Positions 38,211-48,500 of a stretch of DNA of 64,000 bases are shown here, one piece after another; within the stretch, counting starts at the first letter, position 1; each line of letters starts with the position of its first letter. The stretch is from NCBI RefSeq assembly GCF_003702045.1, contig NZ_RBTP01000048.1:248001-312000 (forward strand). Reading direction: 5' to 3'. The notes below the pieces were generated by a model. The model did no database searches. It was not told the DNA's origin and saw only the letters and a list, made by a program, of their open reading frames with translations. The stretch comes from Pseudomonas viridiflava. GTDB lineage: Bacteria > Pseudomonadota > Gammaproteobacteria > Pseudomonadales > Pseudomonadaceae. The position numbers and the translations under genes were made by a program.

Positions 38211-38875
38211 CGCCAGTCGCCCGGCGCCTGGGTTACCAGACCCAGCGCCACGCCGCGCACGGCGGCCTGAGTGCGGTCCGATGCGCCAAGCTTGCCGATG
38301 ACCTTTTCAACGTGAGCTTTGGCGGTGCCGGTGGTGATGCCGAGTTTTTCGCCGATTTCCCGATTGCTGAAACCACCTGCCACCAGGCCCAGCACCTGGC
38401 GTTCGCGGGGTGTCAGGGTTTCGGGCAACGCAGCGCCGCTGGTGTTGCGCTCTGTCATGCGTCGCAGCAGTCGCGCACTGACGGCGCTGTTGAGGGCTTC
38501 TTCGCCACGGGCCACGCGTTGCAGGCTGGCGATCACTTCGTCGCGACTGGCGTCCTTGAGCAGATAACCCACGGCACCAGCGCTGATGGCGGCTTCCAGG
38601 TGGTCAGTGCTGTCGTCCATCGTGAAGATAACCACTTTGAGATGCGGCATGCGCTGCTGGAGAATCCGCGCCGCCCCCAAGCCATTGAGCACCGGCATGC
38701 GGATGTCGAGAATCGCGATGTCCGGTTGCAACTCCTCGCACAGGTCAATGGCCTGCTGGCCATTGGCGGCCTGACCAACCACTTCGAATTCCGGATGACC
38801 CGCCAGCAGCGAGACGAATCCGGTGCGGGTCACTTCATGGTCGTCCGCCAGGACCAGTCGCAGGGTGTCAGTCAT
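38207..38875 (-). CDS. NarL/LuxR-family response regulator
   Basis: A 222-residue two-domain regulator: receiver (LVLADDHEVTRTGFVSLL, Asp near 55 in DIAILDIRMPVLNG, Lys in VGYLLKDASRDE) and a LuxR-type helix-turn-helix near residues 155-205 (LTPRERQVLGLVAGGFSNRE and KLGITTGTAKAHVEKVIGKL). Overlaps the kinase genes on both sides by ATGA (38207-38210 and 38872-38875). It is the cognate partner of the HisKA_3 kinase immediately upstream and should be a DNA-binding transcription factor. Confidence 0.92.
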   Translation of the reverse strand: MTDTLRLVLADDHEVTRTGFVSLLAGHPEFEVVGQAANGQQAIDLCEELQPDIAILDIRMPVLNGLGAARILQQRMPHLKVVIFTMDDSTDHLEAAISAGAVGYLLKDASRDEVIASLQRVARGEEALNSAVSARLLRRMTERNTSGAALPETLTPRERQVLGLVAGGFSNREIGEKLGITTGTAKAHVEKVIGKLGASDRTQAAVRGVALGLVTQAPGDWR

Positions 38876-40056
38876 GGGTTTGCCTTGTCAGCAGTGAAAG
38901 GAACGGTGGCGCGCAGTCGTGTACCGCAGTCGGGGCGGCTGACGCACGTCATGCGGCCGCCCAGCAGGCTGGCGCGCTCCTGCATCGCCACCAGCCCCAG
39001 TTTCTGCACGCCGGTGCCGTCGGGGCGCTGATCGGTCACGAAACCGCAGCCATTGTCTTCGAGCAGCAATGAAACCGTGCAGTCGGTGATGTCCAGCGCC
39101 AACTGTACGCTACCGGCGCCCGAATGCTTGAGGACATTGTTGATGCCTTCCTGAGCGATACGGAACAGCCCGATCTCAACATGGCTGGGCAGGCGGACCA
39201 TCGAGCGCGAACTCCAGTGCACGGCAATCCCGGCTTCGCGCAGACGATCGGCTTCTTTGTCGACCGCCTGAAGCAAACCGAAATCATCCAGCACCGTCGG
39301 TCGCAGGCCGCTGATCAATTGCCTGCCTTCGCCCACGCAGTGCTGGGCCAGCGTCAGGATGGCCTGCAAATCGGCACTCATCGGTTCAGGCAATTGCGGA
39401 CAGCGCCCTGCAAAACCTTGAAGCCGCTGATGCAGACCGGCGAGAGTCTGCGCCAGCCCGTCGTGCAGGTCGTAGGCCATACGTTTGCGTTCGTCTTCTT
39501 GCGCTGTGAACAACTGGTGTACCAGTTCGGACATGGTCCGCTCTCTCGCCACCAGTGCCTCCAGCAACCGATTGTTTTCCAGATGGGCCGCCAGCAGGGT
39601 CGCCAGCAATTGCAGGGATTCAATGTCTTCGTTATCGGGGGCGTTGATGCCGACGCTGTTGGCCAGCAGCAAGGTGCCGAACGCACCGTCGTCAGCGCCG
39701 CGCAGGGGCAGCATGAGCACATTGGGCAGTCTGGCATCGGGGCAATCCAGCCACTGCGGACCGTTGGCCAGTGCATCGGCCACCTTGTCCAGCGTGTTCA
39801 GACGCTCTTTGCTGCCGTGGCTGGCGGTCACTGCGACGACGTTGTCGCTGTTCCACTCCAGCAACAGACCGTGGTCCATCGCAACAAACGCACAGGCCCT
39901 TTGCAATACGCGCTGGCGCATGGCCTCGGGCGGTAATTGAGTCAGTTCCTGACCCGTGTCCACCAGCAGCCGCAAACGCGCGGCGCGGCTTTGCGACTGC
40001 CGATACTGAGTGCGTATCGCCAGGGCGCTTGCAGGGTCATGTGGAGGGCTTTGCAT
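38872..40056 (-). CDS. Soluble GAF-type sensor histidine kinase (NarX/HisKA_3 class)
   Basis: A 394-residue kinase without membrane segments. Residues 30-180 form a GAF-like sensor, followed by the HisKA_3 H-box EDERKRMAYDLHDGLAQTLA (His near 215) and an ATPase domain with DNGCGFV and a G-rich end (LGLVAMQERASLLGG). The ATG at 40056 has GGAG 8 bases upstream; a longer frame to 40095 is less likely. It is the first gene of the operon kinase - NarL regulator - hybrid kinase - receiver, all joined by 4-base overlaps. Confidence 0.9.
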   Translation of the reverse strand: MQSPPHDPASALAIRTQYRQSQSRAARLRLLVDTGQELTQLPPEAMRQRVLQRACAFVAMDHGLLLEWNSDNVVAVTASHGSKERLNTLDKVADALANGPQWLDCPDARLPNVLMLPLRGADDGAFGTLLLANSVGINAPDNEDIESLQLLATLLAAHLENNRLLEALVARERTMSELVHQLFTAQEDERKRMAYDLHDGLAQTLAGLHQRLQGFAGRCPQLPEPMSADLQAILTLAQHCVGEGRQLISGLRPTVLDDFGLLQAVDKEADRLREAGIAVHWSSRSMVRLPSHVEIGLFRIAQEGINNVLKHSGAGSVQLALDITDCTVSLLLEDNGCGFVTDQRPDGTGVQKLGLVAMQERASLLGGRMTCVSRPDCGTRLRATVPFTADKANP

Positions 40057-40253
40057 GGTGAGGGCTCCAGCGGGAAATGATGCGCGCGCGAGCACACCTT
40101 AAGTACGGCCATTAAAGCGCGTATGGGCCGATAGCGCCTATCTGCCGAGTGGCATAGCTAAATAACCCCGTTCGGCCGATGGAGCAAGCAGGACAAACGG
40201 GCACATTGGCAACCACTGAATCCCTGAACAGATCACCCCGTAGGAGAGTTGCG

Positions 40254-40781
40254 ATGAAACTTAAATTGACCGCCCTGGCCATGTTTTTTGCTGTAAGCGC
40301 CCCGATGGTACAGGCCGCCGCCGAACCGTCTGGCGGTTATACCTATCGCATGGTGGCCGAGCAGCCAAGTAACGTGAACGACAAGGAAATCGCCAGCCTG
40401 TTCGATCGCTGGAACAAGGCCCTGAAAACCGGAAACTCGCAGACGGTGTTGTCCATGTACACGCCGGACGCCGTTTTGCAGCCGACCGTTTCGAACAAGG
40501 TGCGAGCCACGCCGGCCGAGATCAAGGACTACTTCGATCACTTCCTGGCGCTCAAGCCGGTCGGTGAGATTAACTACCGGGAAATTCGTCGCCTGGGGCC
40601 GGATGCGGCAGTGGACAGCGGTGTCTACACCTTTACCCTGACCTCGGCCGAGGGCAAGCAGAGCAAGGTCCAGGCTCGCTATACCTTCCTTTACCACCGC
40701 GTTGGTAACGAGTGGAAGATCTTGAACCACCACTCTTCGGCGATGCCGGAAGAGCAACCTGAGTATCAGGTCAGCCGCTGA
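40254..40781 (+). CDS. Exported SnoaL-like (SgcJ/EcaC family) protein
   Basis: A 175-residue protein with a signal peptide (MKLKLTALAMFFAVSAPMVQ, cleavage near AAAEPSGG) and one SnoaL/CaMKII-association-like domain (residues 45-165: IASLFDRWNKALKTGNSQTV, a C-terminal VGNEWKILNHHSSAMP). Families with this fold include isomerases and binding proteins; annotated homologues are 'SgcJ/EcaC oxidoreductase' without a proven reaction. AGGAGAG precedes the ATG at 40254. Divergent from the signalling operon, possibly controlled by it, and closed by a terminator. Confidence 0.85.
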   Translation: MKLKLTALAMFFAVSAPMVQAAAEPSGGYTYRMVAEQPSNVNDKEIASLFDRWNKALKTGNSQTVLSMYTPDAVLQPTVSNKVRATPAEIKDYFDHFLALKPVGEINYREIRRLGPDAAVDSGVYTFTLTSAEGKQSKVQARYTFLYHRVGNEWKILNHHSSAMPEEQPEYQVSR

Positions 40782-40804
40782 TCAAAAAGCATCGAGCTGA
40801 AACG

Positions 40805-40835
40805 AAAATCCGGAGCCTGGGCTCCGGATTTTTTT
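40805..40835. terminator. Rho-independent terminator between convergent genes
   Basis: AAATCCGGAGC-CTGG-GCTCCGGATTT, an 11-bp perfect stem followed by TTTT, shared by the SnoaL-like gene and pvdS. Confidence 0.88.
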
Positions 40836-40847
40836 GCCTGAAAAAGC

Positions 40848-41384
40848 TCAGGACTCGTTTTTGACGCCGTTGATCTTGCGGCAGTGAATCAAGGCATCGC
40901 GAATCATGAAGTTGACCAGTGTCGGGGAGACGCCCAGTTCCTTGGCGATGTCTTTTTGCGGCACGCCGTGCAAGCGATACATCTCAAAGGCGTAACGCGT
41001 CCGGGGCGGCAGTTCCGACAGCGCGTCGGCGATTCTCTCCAAACTTGAGAAGTTGATGTGCGAGGTTTCCGGCGACGCGCCCTGAATCACCACGTTCAGC
41101 CCCTCGGCCTCGGGGCCGGTGTATTTCTGTTCCAGCGCCTGTTTGCGGTAGTGATCGATGGCCAGGTTGCGCACGATCTGAAACAGATAACTGAGCTGCG
41201 CCTTGAACGACAACGTGACTTGAGGGGCGGAGCGCAGCCGGAAGAACGCGTCTTGAACGACATCCTCCGCACGTGACCGACAGCCTACGATGCGCGCTGC
41301 GATCTTGACCAACAGCAGATAGTTGTCGACGAAAGCCTGGAGTAGGGGTGAGTCGCACTTGCTTGTGAATACGTGTTCCGTCAT
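40848..41384 (-). CDS. pvdS: ECF sigma factor PvdS, pyoverdine regulator
   Basis: PvdS is the iron-starvation sigma factor that directs RNA polymerase to pyoverdine genes. The 178-residue protein has region 2 with CRSRAEDVVQDAFFRLRSAP and LSYLFQIVRNLAIDHYRKQA, and region 4 with LPPRTRYAFEMYRLHGVPQK and DIAKELGVSPTLVNFMIRDA, nearly identical in my memory to P. aeruginosa PvdS. Start ATG at 41384 preceded by AAGGTG; a GTG three codons earlier is weaker. It is preceded by a strong Fur box (41462-41480), so Fe-Fur should repress it. It stands head-to-head with pvdG-pvdL, which it should activate. Confidence 0.95.
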   Translation of the reverse strand: MTEHVFTSKCDSPLLQAFVDNYLLLVKIAARIVGCRSRAEDVVQDAFFRLRSAPQVTLSFKAQLSYLFQIVRNLAIDHYRKQALEQKYTGPEAEGLNVVIQGASPETSHINFSSLERIADALSELPPRTRYAFEMYRLHGVPQKDIAKELGVSPTLVNFMIRDALIHCRKINGVKNES

Positions 41385-41461
41385 GGAATTCACCTTGCTA
41401 CAAAGTCATTGGAGGGGAGCGTCCTTGCGAGCCGCGCCATCACATGGGGCGATAAATTAGC

Positions 41462-41480
41462 CTTAATGATAATTATTGTC
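41462..41480. promoter_or_regulatory. Fur box in the pvdS promoter
   Basis: CTTAATGATAATTATTGTC matches the 19-base Fur consensus at about 15 positions, with the core AATGATAAT-ATT intact. It lies about 80 bases before pvdS. Confidence 0.8.
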
Positions 41481-41562
41481 AAATGCGAAAGCGCATCAGC
41501 GCACTTAAAGAGTGCGAGTGGAATCGATCTGCCCGAGGGGCGTGCGGGCTTCAAGGTGCGAC

Positions 41563-41586
41563 TAATTATTTCCAGACGCCATCCGT
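41563..41586 (+). promoter_or_regulatory. PvdS-type iron-starvation box before pvdG
   Basis: TAATT, a 16-base spacer, then CGT; the PvdS consensus is TAAAT-N16-CGT, so one base of the -35 differs. It lies about 60 bases before the leader frame and 122 before pvdG, in the right direction. Confidence 0.55.
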
Positions 41587-41645
41587 TCTCATTGATGACA
41601 GGCCCAACCCTCGGCGCAGGCCAGGGAATACATCAGGAGAACACC

Positions 41646-41711
41646 ATGCGTTTCCAACGCACGCATCGCGGCTTTTACACCGGATCCAATGGACGGACGG
41701 TCCTGATATGA
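41646..41711 (+). CDS. Possible 21-residue leader peptide coupled to pvdG
   Basis: [20 protein letters not shown] plus one Ile, with a strong AGGAG 6 bases upstream. Its stop TGA overlaps the pvdG ATG (ATGA). The pvdG start itself has only a weak ribosome site, so ribosomes ending this frame may start pvdG. Whether the peptide has any role of its own is not known. Confidence 0.45.
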   Translation: MRFQRTHRGFYTGSNGRTVLI

Positions 41712-42466
41712 GCAGCTCTGTAAGCATGAAGCTGTTCTGCCTGCCGTATTCCGGTGCCAGTGCCATGTTCTACAGCCCCTGGCGGCGCAAGTTGCCGGAA
41801 TGGCTGAGCGTAAGGCCGCTGGAGCTGCCGGGCCGCGGGATGCGTATGGACGAGCCGTTGCAGACCGATATCGTGCAACTGGCCGGTCGTCTGGCCGACG
41901 AGATGGCGGCAGAACTGGACACGCCTTACGCGTTATTCGGGCACAGCCTGGGCGGGCTGTTGGCCTTTGAACTGGCGCATGCCTTGCGCGCACGCGGCCT
42001 GCCTGCGCCGTTGGCCCTGTTTGCGTCCGCCACCGCAGGGCCCGTGCGCCGCGATGTGAGCGAGTACGTAGTCGCCAAAACCGACGCTCAGTTGATCGAC
42101 CGGTTGCGTACGCTCAAAGGCACCAGTGAGAGCGTGATCGGCAACGACGAACTCATGCAGTTGATGCTGCCGATCCTGCGCGCCGACTTTCTGCTCTGCG
42201 GCAGTTTTGTCTACGGCAAGCGCGAGCCGTTGGGCATGCCGATCCACGTATTCGGCGGCAAGCAGGACAGCATCGGTGTCGAGCAACTGCTGGACTGGCA
42301 GGAAGAGGCCAGCACCGGCTTCTCGCTGGACATGTTCGAAGGGCATCACTTTTACCTGATCGACGAACAGGCCCAATTGCTGCGCCATCTGCGGCGTTAC
42401 GCCGAACAGCACCTGACCCGCTGGCGCAACAGCGCTGCACGGTATCCGACCCGCGCAACCGGCTGA
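41708..42466 (+). CDS. pvdG: Type II thioesterase of pyoverdine synthesis
   Basis: A 252-residue alpha/beta hydrolase that edits misloaded carrier proteins of the pyoverdine synthetases. It begins (after MSSSVS) [20 protein letters not shown], the usual start of this family. The nucleophile elbow GHSLGG has Ser near residue 82, an Asp lies in [10 protein letters not shown] near 190, and the catalytic His is in FEGHHFYLI near 218. It follows the iron-starvation box and precedes pvdL by 93 bases, in the order pvdS/pvdG-pvdL known in fluorescent pseudomonads. Confidence 0.92.
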   Translation: MSSSVSMKLFCLPYSGASAMFYSPWRRKLPEWLSVRPLELPGRGMRMDEPLQTDIVQLAGRLADEMAAELDTPYALFGHSLGGLLAFELAHALRARGLPAPLALFASATAGPVRRDVSEYVVAKTDAQLIDRLRTLKGTSESVIGNDELMQLMLPILRADFLLCGSFVYGKREPLGMPIHVFGGKQDSIGVEQLLDWQEEASTGFSLDMFEGHHFYLIDEQAQLLRHLRRYAEQHLTRWRNSAARYPTRATG

Positions 42467-42559
42467 CGCCTGTTCGCCTGACGCGTCGCTGAACGGGCGA
42501 TGCGCGCTCTTTTAAATCCAGACCCTCTCTGGCAAGCCGAATCTAGCAGGAACCTCATC

Positions 42560-45500
42560 ATGGACGCGTTCGAACTCCCCGACACTCTGGCTCAGGCGTT
42601 ACAGCGTCGCGCTGCACAAACGCCTGACCAATTGGCGCTGCGTTTTCTGACCGAAGAAAACAGCAAAGGCCTGGTGTTGACCTACCGTGATCTGGACCTG
42701 CGTGCGCGCATCATCGCTGCCGCGTTGCAGCGCCAGGCTTCGCCGGGAGACCGCGCGATTCTGCTGTTCCATAGCGGGCCGGACTACGTGGCTGCGTTCT
42801 TCGGCTGCCTGTATGCCGGGGTGATCGCGGTGCCGGCCTATCCGCCGGAATCCAATCGTCGCCATCATCAGGAGCGTTTGCTGTCGATCATCGCCGACGC
42901 CGAGCCCCGTCTGCTCTTGACCGGTTCCGACCTGCAATCGGCCTTGCTGCAAATGGACGAACTCGCGGCTGCCGGTGCACCGCAATTGCTCTGTGTCGAC
43001 ACCCTGGACAGCGCTCAGGCTGAAGGCTGGCAAGGGCCGCAGTTGCAAAACGACGACATCGCTTTCCTGCAATACACCTCCGGCTCGACCGCTTTGCCCA
43101 AAGGCGTGCAGGTGACGCACGGCAATCTGATTGCCAACGAAATGCTCATCCGCCACGGCTTCGGCATCGACCTCAATCCCGACGATGTGATCGTCAGCTG
43201 GCTGCCGCTGTACCACGACATGGGCCTGATCGGCGGGCTGTTACAACCGATTTTCAGTGGCGTGCCCTGCGTGCTGATGGCCCCGGCGTACTTTCTGACG
43301 CGTCCGTTGCGTTGGCTGGAAGCGATCAGCGAATACGGTGGCACCATCAGTGGCGGGCCGGATTTTGCCTATCAACTGTGCAGCACGCGGGTCAGCGATT
43401 CGGCGCTGGAACGTCTGGACCTGAGCCGTTGGCGCGTGGCGTATTCCGGCTCCGAGCCGATCCGTCAGGACAGCCTCGATGCATTCGCCGACAAGTTCGC
43501 CGGTTGCGGCTTCACGCCCGACAGTTTCATGGCGTCCTACGGGCTGGCCGAGGCCACGCTCTATGTCGCGGGTGGTAAGCGCGGCCACGGCATACCTTCG
43601 TTGCGTCTGGACGAAGCGGCGCTGGCACGCAATGTCGTCGAGCTGGGCGAGGGCAGTACGGTGATGAGTTGCGGCACCGGTCAGCCGGGTCATGGCGTAC
43701 TGATCGCTGATCCGAACACCTTGCAAGTGCTGGGCGACAATCACGTCGGTGAAGTCTGGGCTACCGGCCCGAGCATCGCCCACGGTTACTGGCGCAACCC
43801 CGAAGCAACGGCAAAGACCTTCGTCGAGCATGAAGGCCAGACCTGGCTGCGCACCGGAGACCTGGGCTTTCAGCGCCACGGCGAGCTGTACATCACCGGA
43901 CGCCTGAAAGACATGCTGATCGTGCGCGGGCAGAACCTTTATCCGCAGGACATCGAGAAGGTCATCGAGCGCGACGTTGACGTGGTGCGCAAAGGGCGCA
44001 TCGCAGCGTTCGCAGTTATCCAGTCGGGTAATGAAGGCATCGGCATCGCGGCGGAAGTCAGCCGCAGCGTGCAGAAAACCCTCTCGTCCGACGCGTTGAT
44101 CAACGTGATCCGCCAGGCGGTGGCCGACGCGTTTCAGGAAGCGCCGACAGTCGTGGTGCTGCTCAATCCCGGCGCGCTGCCCAAGACTTCCAGCGGCAAA
44201 TTGCAACGCTCGGCCTGCCGCACGCGTCTGGCCGATGGCAGCCTGGACAGCTACGCGGTGTTTCCCGGGAACACCTCCAAAAAGGCGACGCAGGTTCATG
44301 CCACAGGCTCGCAGCTGCTGGCAAAAGTCGCTGACGTCTGGTGTGAGCAGTTGCAGCGCGAGCAGATCAGCGCCGATGACCATTTCTTCCTGCTGGGCGG
44401 CAATTCGATTGCCGCGACTCAGGTGGTTGCGAAGCTGCGTGAGGTGCTGGGCATCGACCTGAGCCTGCGTCTGTTGTTCGAAGCGCCGACGCTGGGTGCG
44501 TTCGTTGCTCAGGTCGAAGCGCTGCAATTGACCGCGCAGCAAGGCGATGCGCCCAGCGAAAACGCTATCACACGCCTGCCGGGCAACGAGCATCTGCCGC
44601 AATCCCTGGCACAGAACCGCTTGTGGTTTGTCTGGCAGCTGGACCCGCACAGCAGCGCCTACAACATCCCCGGCGGCCTGCATCTGCGTGGCGAACTGGA
44701 CCGCACGGCCCTGCGCGACAGCTTTCAACGGCTGATCGAGCGCCATGAGTCGCTGCGTACCCGCTTTTACGAACAGGACGGCGTGGCGTTGCAGCGCATC
44801 GACCCGGCAGGCGAGTTCCAGTTACAGGTGCTGGACATCAGTGATCTGTCAGACGATCAGCGGCAGATGCGTGCGCGGACGATTCGCGAAGAACAGGCGC
44901 GCCAGCCGTTCGACCTGCAACACGGGCCGCTGTTGCGCGTCACGCTGGTGCAACTGGACGATGAAGAGCACCAACTGCTGGTGACGCTGCATCACATCAT
45001 CGCCGACGGCTGGTCGCTGAACGTGCTGATCGACGAATTCTCGCGCCTTTACGCGGCGGCGGTGCAAGGGCAGTCGGTTGAGCTGGCACCGCTGGCACTG
45101 CGTTATGCCGACTATGGCCAATGGCAGCGTGAATGGTTGGGGCGTGGCGAAGCGCAGCGCCAGCTTGATTACTGGAAACAGCAACTGGATGACGAGCAGC
45201 CTGTGCTCGCGCTGGACACCGATCATCCGCGCTCGGCACGCCAGCAACACAGCGCCGACCGCTACAGCCTGCGCTTGAGCGCCGAGCTGAGCGCCGGCGT
45301 GCGCAACACCGCGCAAGCCTGGCAATCGACGTCGTTCATGCTGTTGCTGGCCAGCTTCCAGACGTTGCTTTATCGCTACAGCGGACACACCGACATTCGC
45401 ATCGGCGTGCCCGGTGCCAACCGTCCGCGCCATGAAACCCAGGGCATGATCGGCTTTTTCATCAACACGCTGGTGCTGCGCACGCAGCTTGATCCTCGCC

Positions 45501-48500
45501 TTCCGTTCTCGGCGTTGCTGGCCCAGACCCGTCAAACGGCACTGGACGCCCAGGCTCATCAGGACGTGCCGTTCGATCAACTGGTCGAAGCGTTCCCGCA
45601 GGCACGCGAGCACGGTCTGTTTCAAGTCATGTTCAACCATCAGCAGCGCGACCTGAGCGCCTTGCGCCGCTTGCCGGGGCTGCTGGCCGATGAATTGCCG
45701 TGGCACAGCCGCGAGGCCAAGTTCGACCTGCAACTGCACAGCGAGGAAGACAAAAACGGTCGCCTGACCTTGTCCTTCGATTACGCCGATGGGCTGTTCC
45801 AGCGAGACACCATCGTGCGTATGGCGCAGCACTATGTGCAGGTACTGACTCAGGTCAGCCAACAGGCACAGATCGCGCTGGCTGATCTGCAATTGCTCAG
45901 CGACGACGAGCAAACGCAACAGGCACAGTGGAGCAGCGCGCCGCGTGCGCCTGCGACTCAATGGTTGCCCGAGCAGCTCAATCGGCAGGCCCGCGAGACC
46001 CCTGAACGGATTGCGCTGATGTGGGAAGGCGGCAGCCTCGACTTCGCCAGCCTGCATGCCCACGCCAACCGTCTGGCCCATTATCTGCTCGACAAGGGCG
46101 TCGGCCCGGATGTAAAAGTGGCGATTGCCGCCGAGCGTTCACCGCAACTGTTGATTGGCTTGATGGCGATTCTTAAGGCCGGTGGTGCCTACGTGCCGCT
46201 GGACCCGGATTACCCGACCGAGCGCCTGGCCTACATGCTCAATGACAGCGGCGTCGAACTGCTGTTGACCCAAACCCCTCTGCTAGGCGATTTGCCAAGC
46301 GCCGTCGGCGTTTGCACTGTCGCGATGGACACGCTGAACCTGGAGAGCTGGCCGGTCAGTGCGCCGGGCCTGCATGTGGAGGGCGATAACCTCGCGTACG
46401 TGATTTACACCTCCGGTTCCACCGGGCAACCCAAGGGCGTCGGCATGACTCACGCCGCACTGGCCGAGCGTTTGCAATGGATGCAGGCGGCTTACGCGCT
46501 GGATGATACGGATGTGCTGATGCAGAAGGCCCCGATCAGTTTCGACGTGTCGGTGTGGGAATGCTTCTGGCCGCTGATCACCGGTTGCCGTCTGCTGCTG
46601 GCCGGTCCCGGCGAACACCGCGATCCGCATCGCATCGCACAGTTGGTCACGGATTACGGTGTCACCACGCTGCACTTCGTGCCGCCGCTGTTGCAGGTGT
46701 TCATCAACGAGCCGCTCACCCGGGAGTGCAACAGCCTGCGTCGTCTGTTTTCAGGGGGCGAAGCGCTGCCTGGCGAGCTGCGCAATCGTGTGCTGGAGCA
46801 ACTGCCGAACGTGCAGTTGCACAACCGTTATGGCCCGACTGAAACCGCCATCAACGTCACCCACTGGCATTGCCAACGGACGGATGGCGAACGCTCGCCG
46901 ATTGGCCAGCCGCTGGGCAACGTGCTGTGCAGGGTGCTCGATAGCGAGCTGAATCCGGTGCCACAAGGTGTTGCGGGCGAGCTGTGTATTGGCGGGATTG
47001 GTCTGGCGCGGGGCTATCTGGATCGCCCGGCGCTGACGGCAGAGCGTTTCGTGGCCGATCCAATGGGTGAGGCGGGCGAGCGGCTGTATCGCACCGGCGA
47101 TCGGGTGCGCTGGACTTCCGATGGCGCGCTGGAATACCTGGGGCGTCTCGATCAGCAGGTCAAGCTGCGCGGCTTTCGGGTCGAACCGCAGGAAATCGAA
47201 GCGCGTCTGCTGGCTCAGCCGGGTATTGGCCATGCGGCAGTGTTGGTGCGCGAAACAATTGCCGGTCCGCAACTGATCGGCTATTACACCGCAGCGCTTC
47301 AGGGTGAACGCGAGGCCGAACAGGTTGAGCGCATCCAGTCTGCGCTGGCGCTGGAACTGCCGGATTACATGGTTCCGGCGCAACTGTTGCGCCTGGACAG
47401 CATGCCGCTTGGTCCGAGCGGCAAGCTTGATCGTCGCGCCTTGCCCGAGCCGCAATGGCAGACCCGCGAGCATGTCGAGCCGCAGTCGGCGTTGCAAAAG
47501 CAGATCGCCGCCATTTGGCGCGACGTGCTGGGCGTGCCGCGTGTCGGCTTGCGCGACGATTTTTTCGCCTTGGGCGGCCATTCGTTGCTGGCGACCCAGA
47601 TCATTTCCCGCGTGCGTCAGGCCTGCGACATTGATCTGCCGTTGCGTACGCTGTTCGAGTCCACCGAGCTGGATGCTTTCTTTGAACAGGTTGAGGCCAT
47701 TCAGGCGTCCGGCGTACGTGGCAGCCTGCAACCGATCCATCGTGTCGACCGCAGCCAGCCGGTGCCGTTGTCCTATTCGCAACAGCGCATGTGGTTCCTC
47801 TGGCAGATGGAGCCGGACAGCCCGGCCTACAACGTGGGCGGCATGGCGCGCTTGAGCGGCGTGCTGAATATCGAACGTTTCGACGCCGCGCTGCAAGCCC
47901 TGATCCTGCGTCACGAAACCCTGCGTACCTCCTTCCCGAGCGTCGACGGGGTGGCGTTCCAGAAGGTCTGCGAGCAGACCGGCGTGCGTGTGCGCTGGGA
48001 AGATTTTTCCGCGTGGCCTGCCGATGATCGTCAGCAGCGGCTTCAGGCGCTGGCCGACAGCGAGGCGCACCAGCCATTTGATCTGGAAACCGGACCGCTG
48101 CTGCGTGCCTGTCTGGTCCGTGCGGGTGAGCTGGAGCACTACTTCGTGCTGACGTTGCACCACATCGTCACCGAAGGCTGGGCGATGGACATTTTCGCCC
48201 GCGAATTGGGGCTGCTGTACGAAGCCTTTCTGGAAGGCAAGCCGTCGCCGCTGGAACCGCTGGCGGTGCAATACCTGGATTACAGCGTCTGGCAGCGTCA
48301 GTGGATGGAGGCGGGCGAGCGCCAGCGCCAACTGGATTACTGGACGGCGCAACTGGGTAACGAGCATCCGTTGCTGGAACTGCCCAGCGACCGTCCGCGT
48401 CCGCCGGTGCAGAGCCATCAGGGCGAGCTGTACCGTTTTGATCTGCACGCCGATCTGGCGGCAAAAGTGCGCGCCTTCAACGCGCAAAACGGCCTGACCC

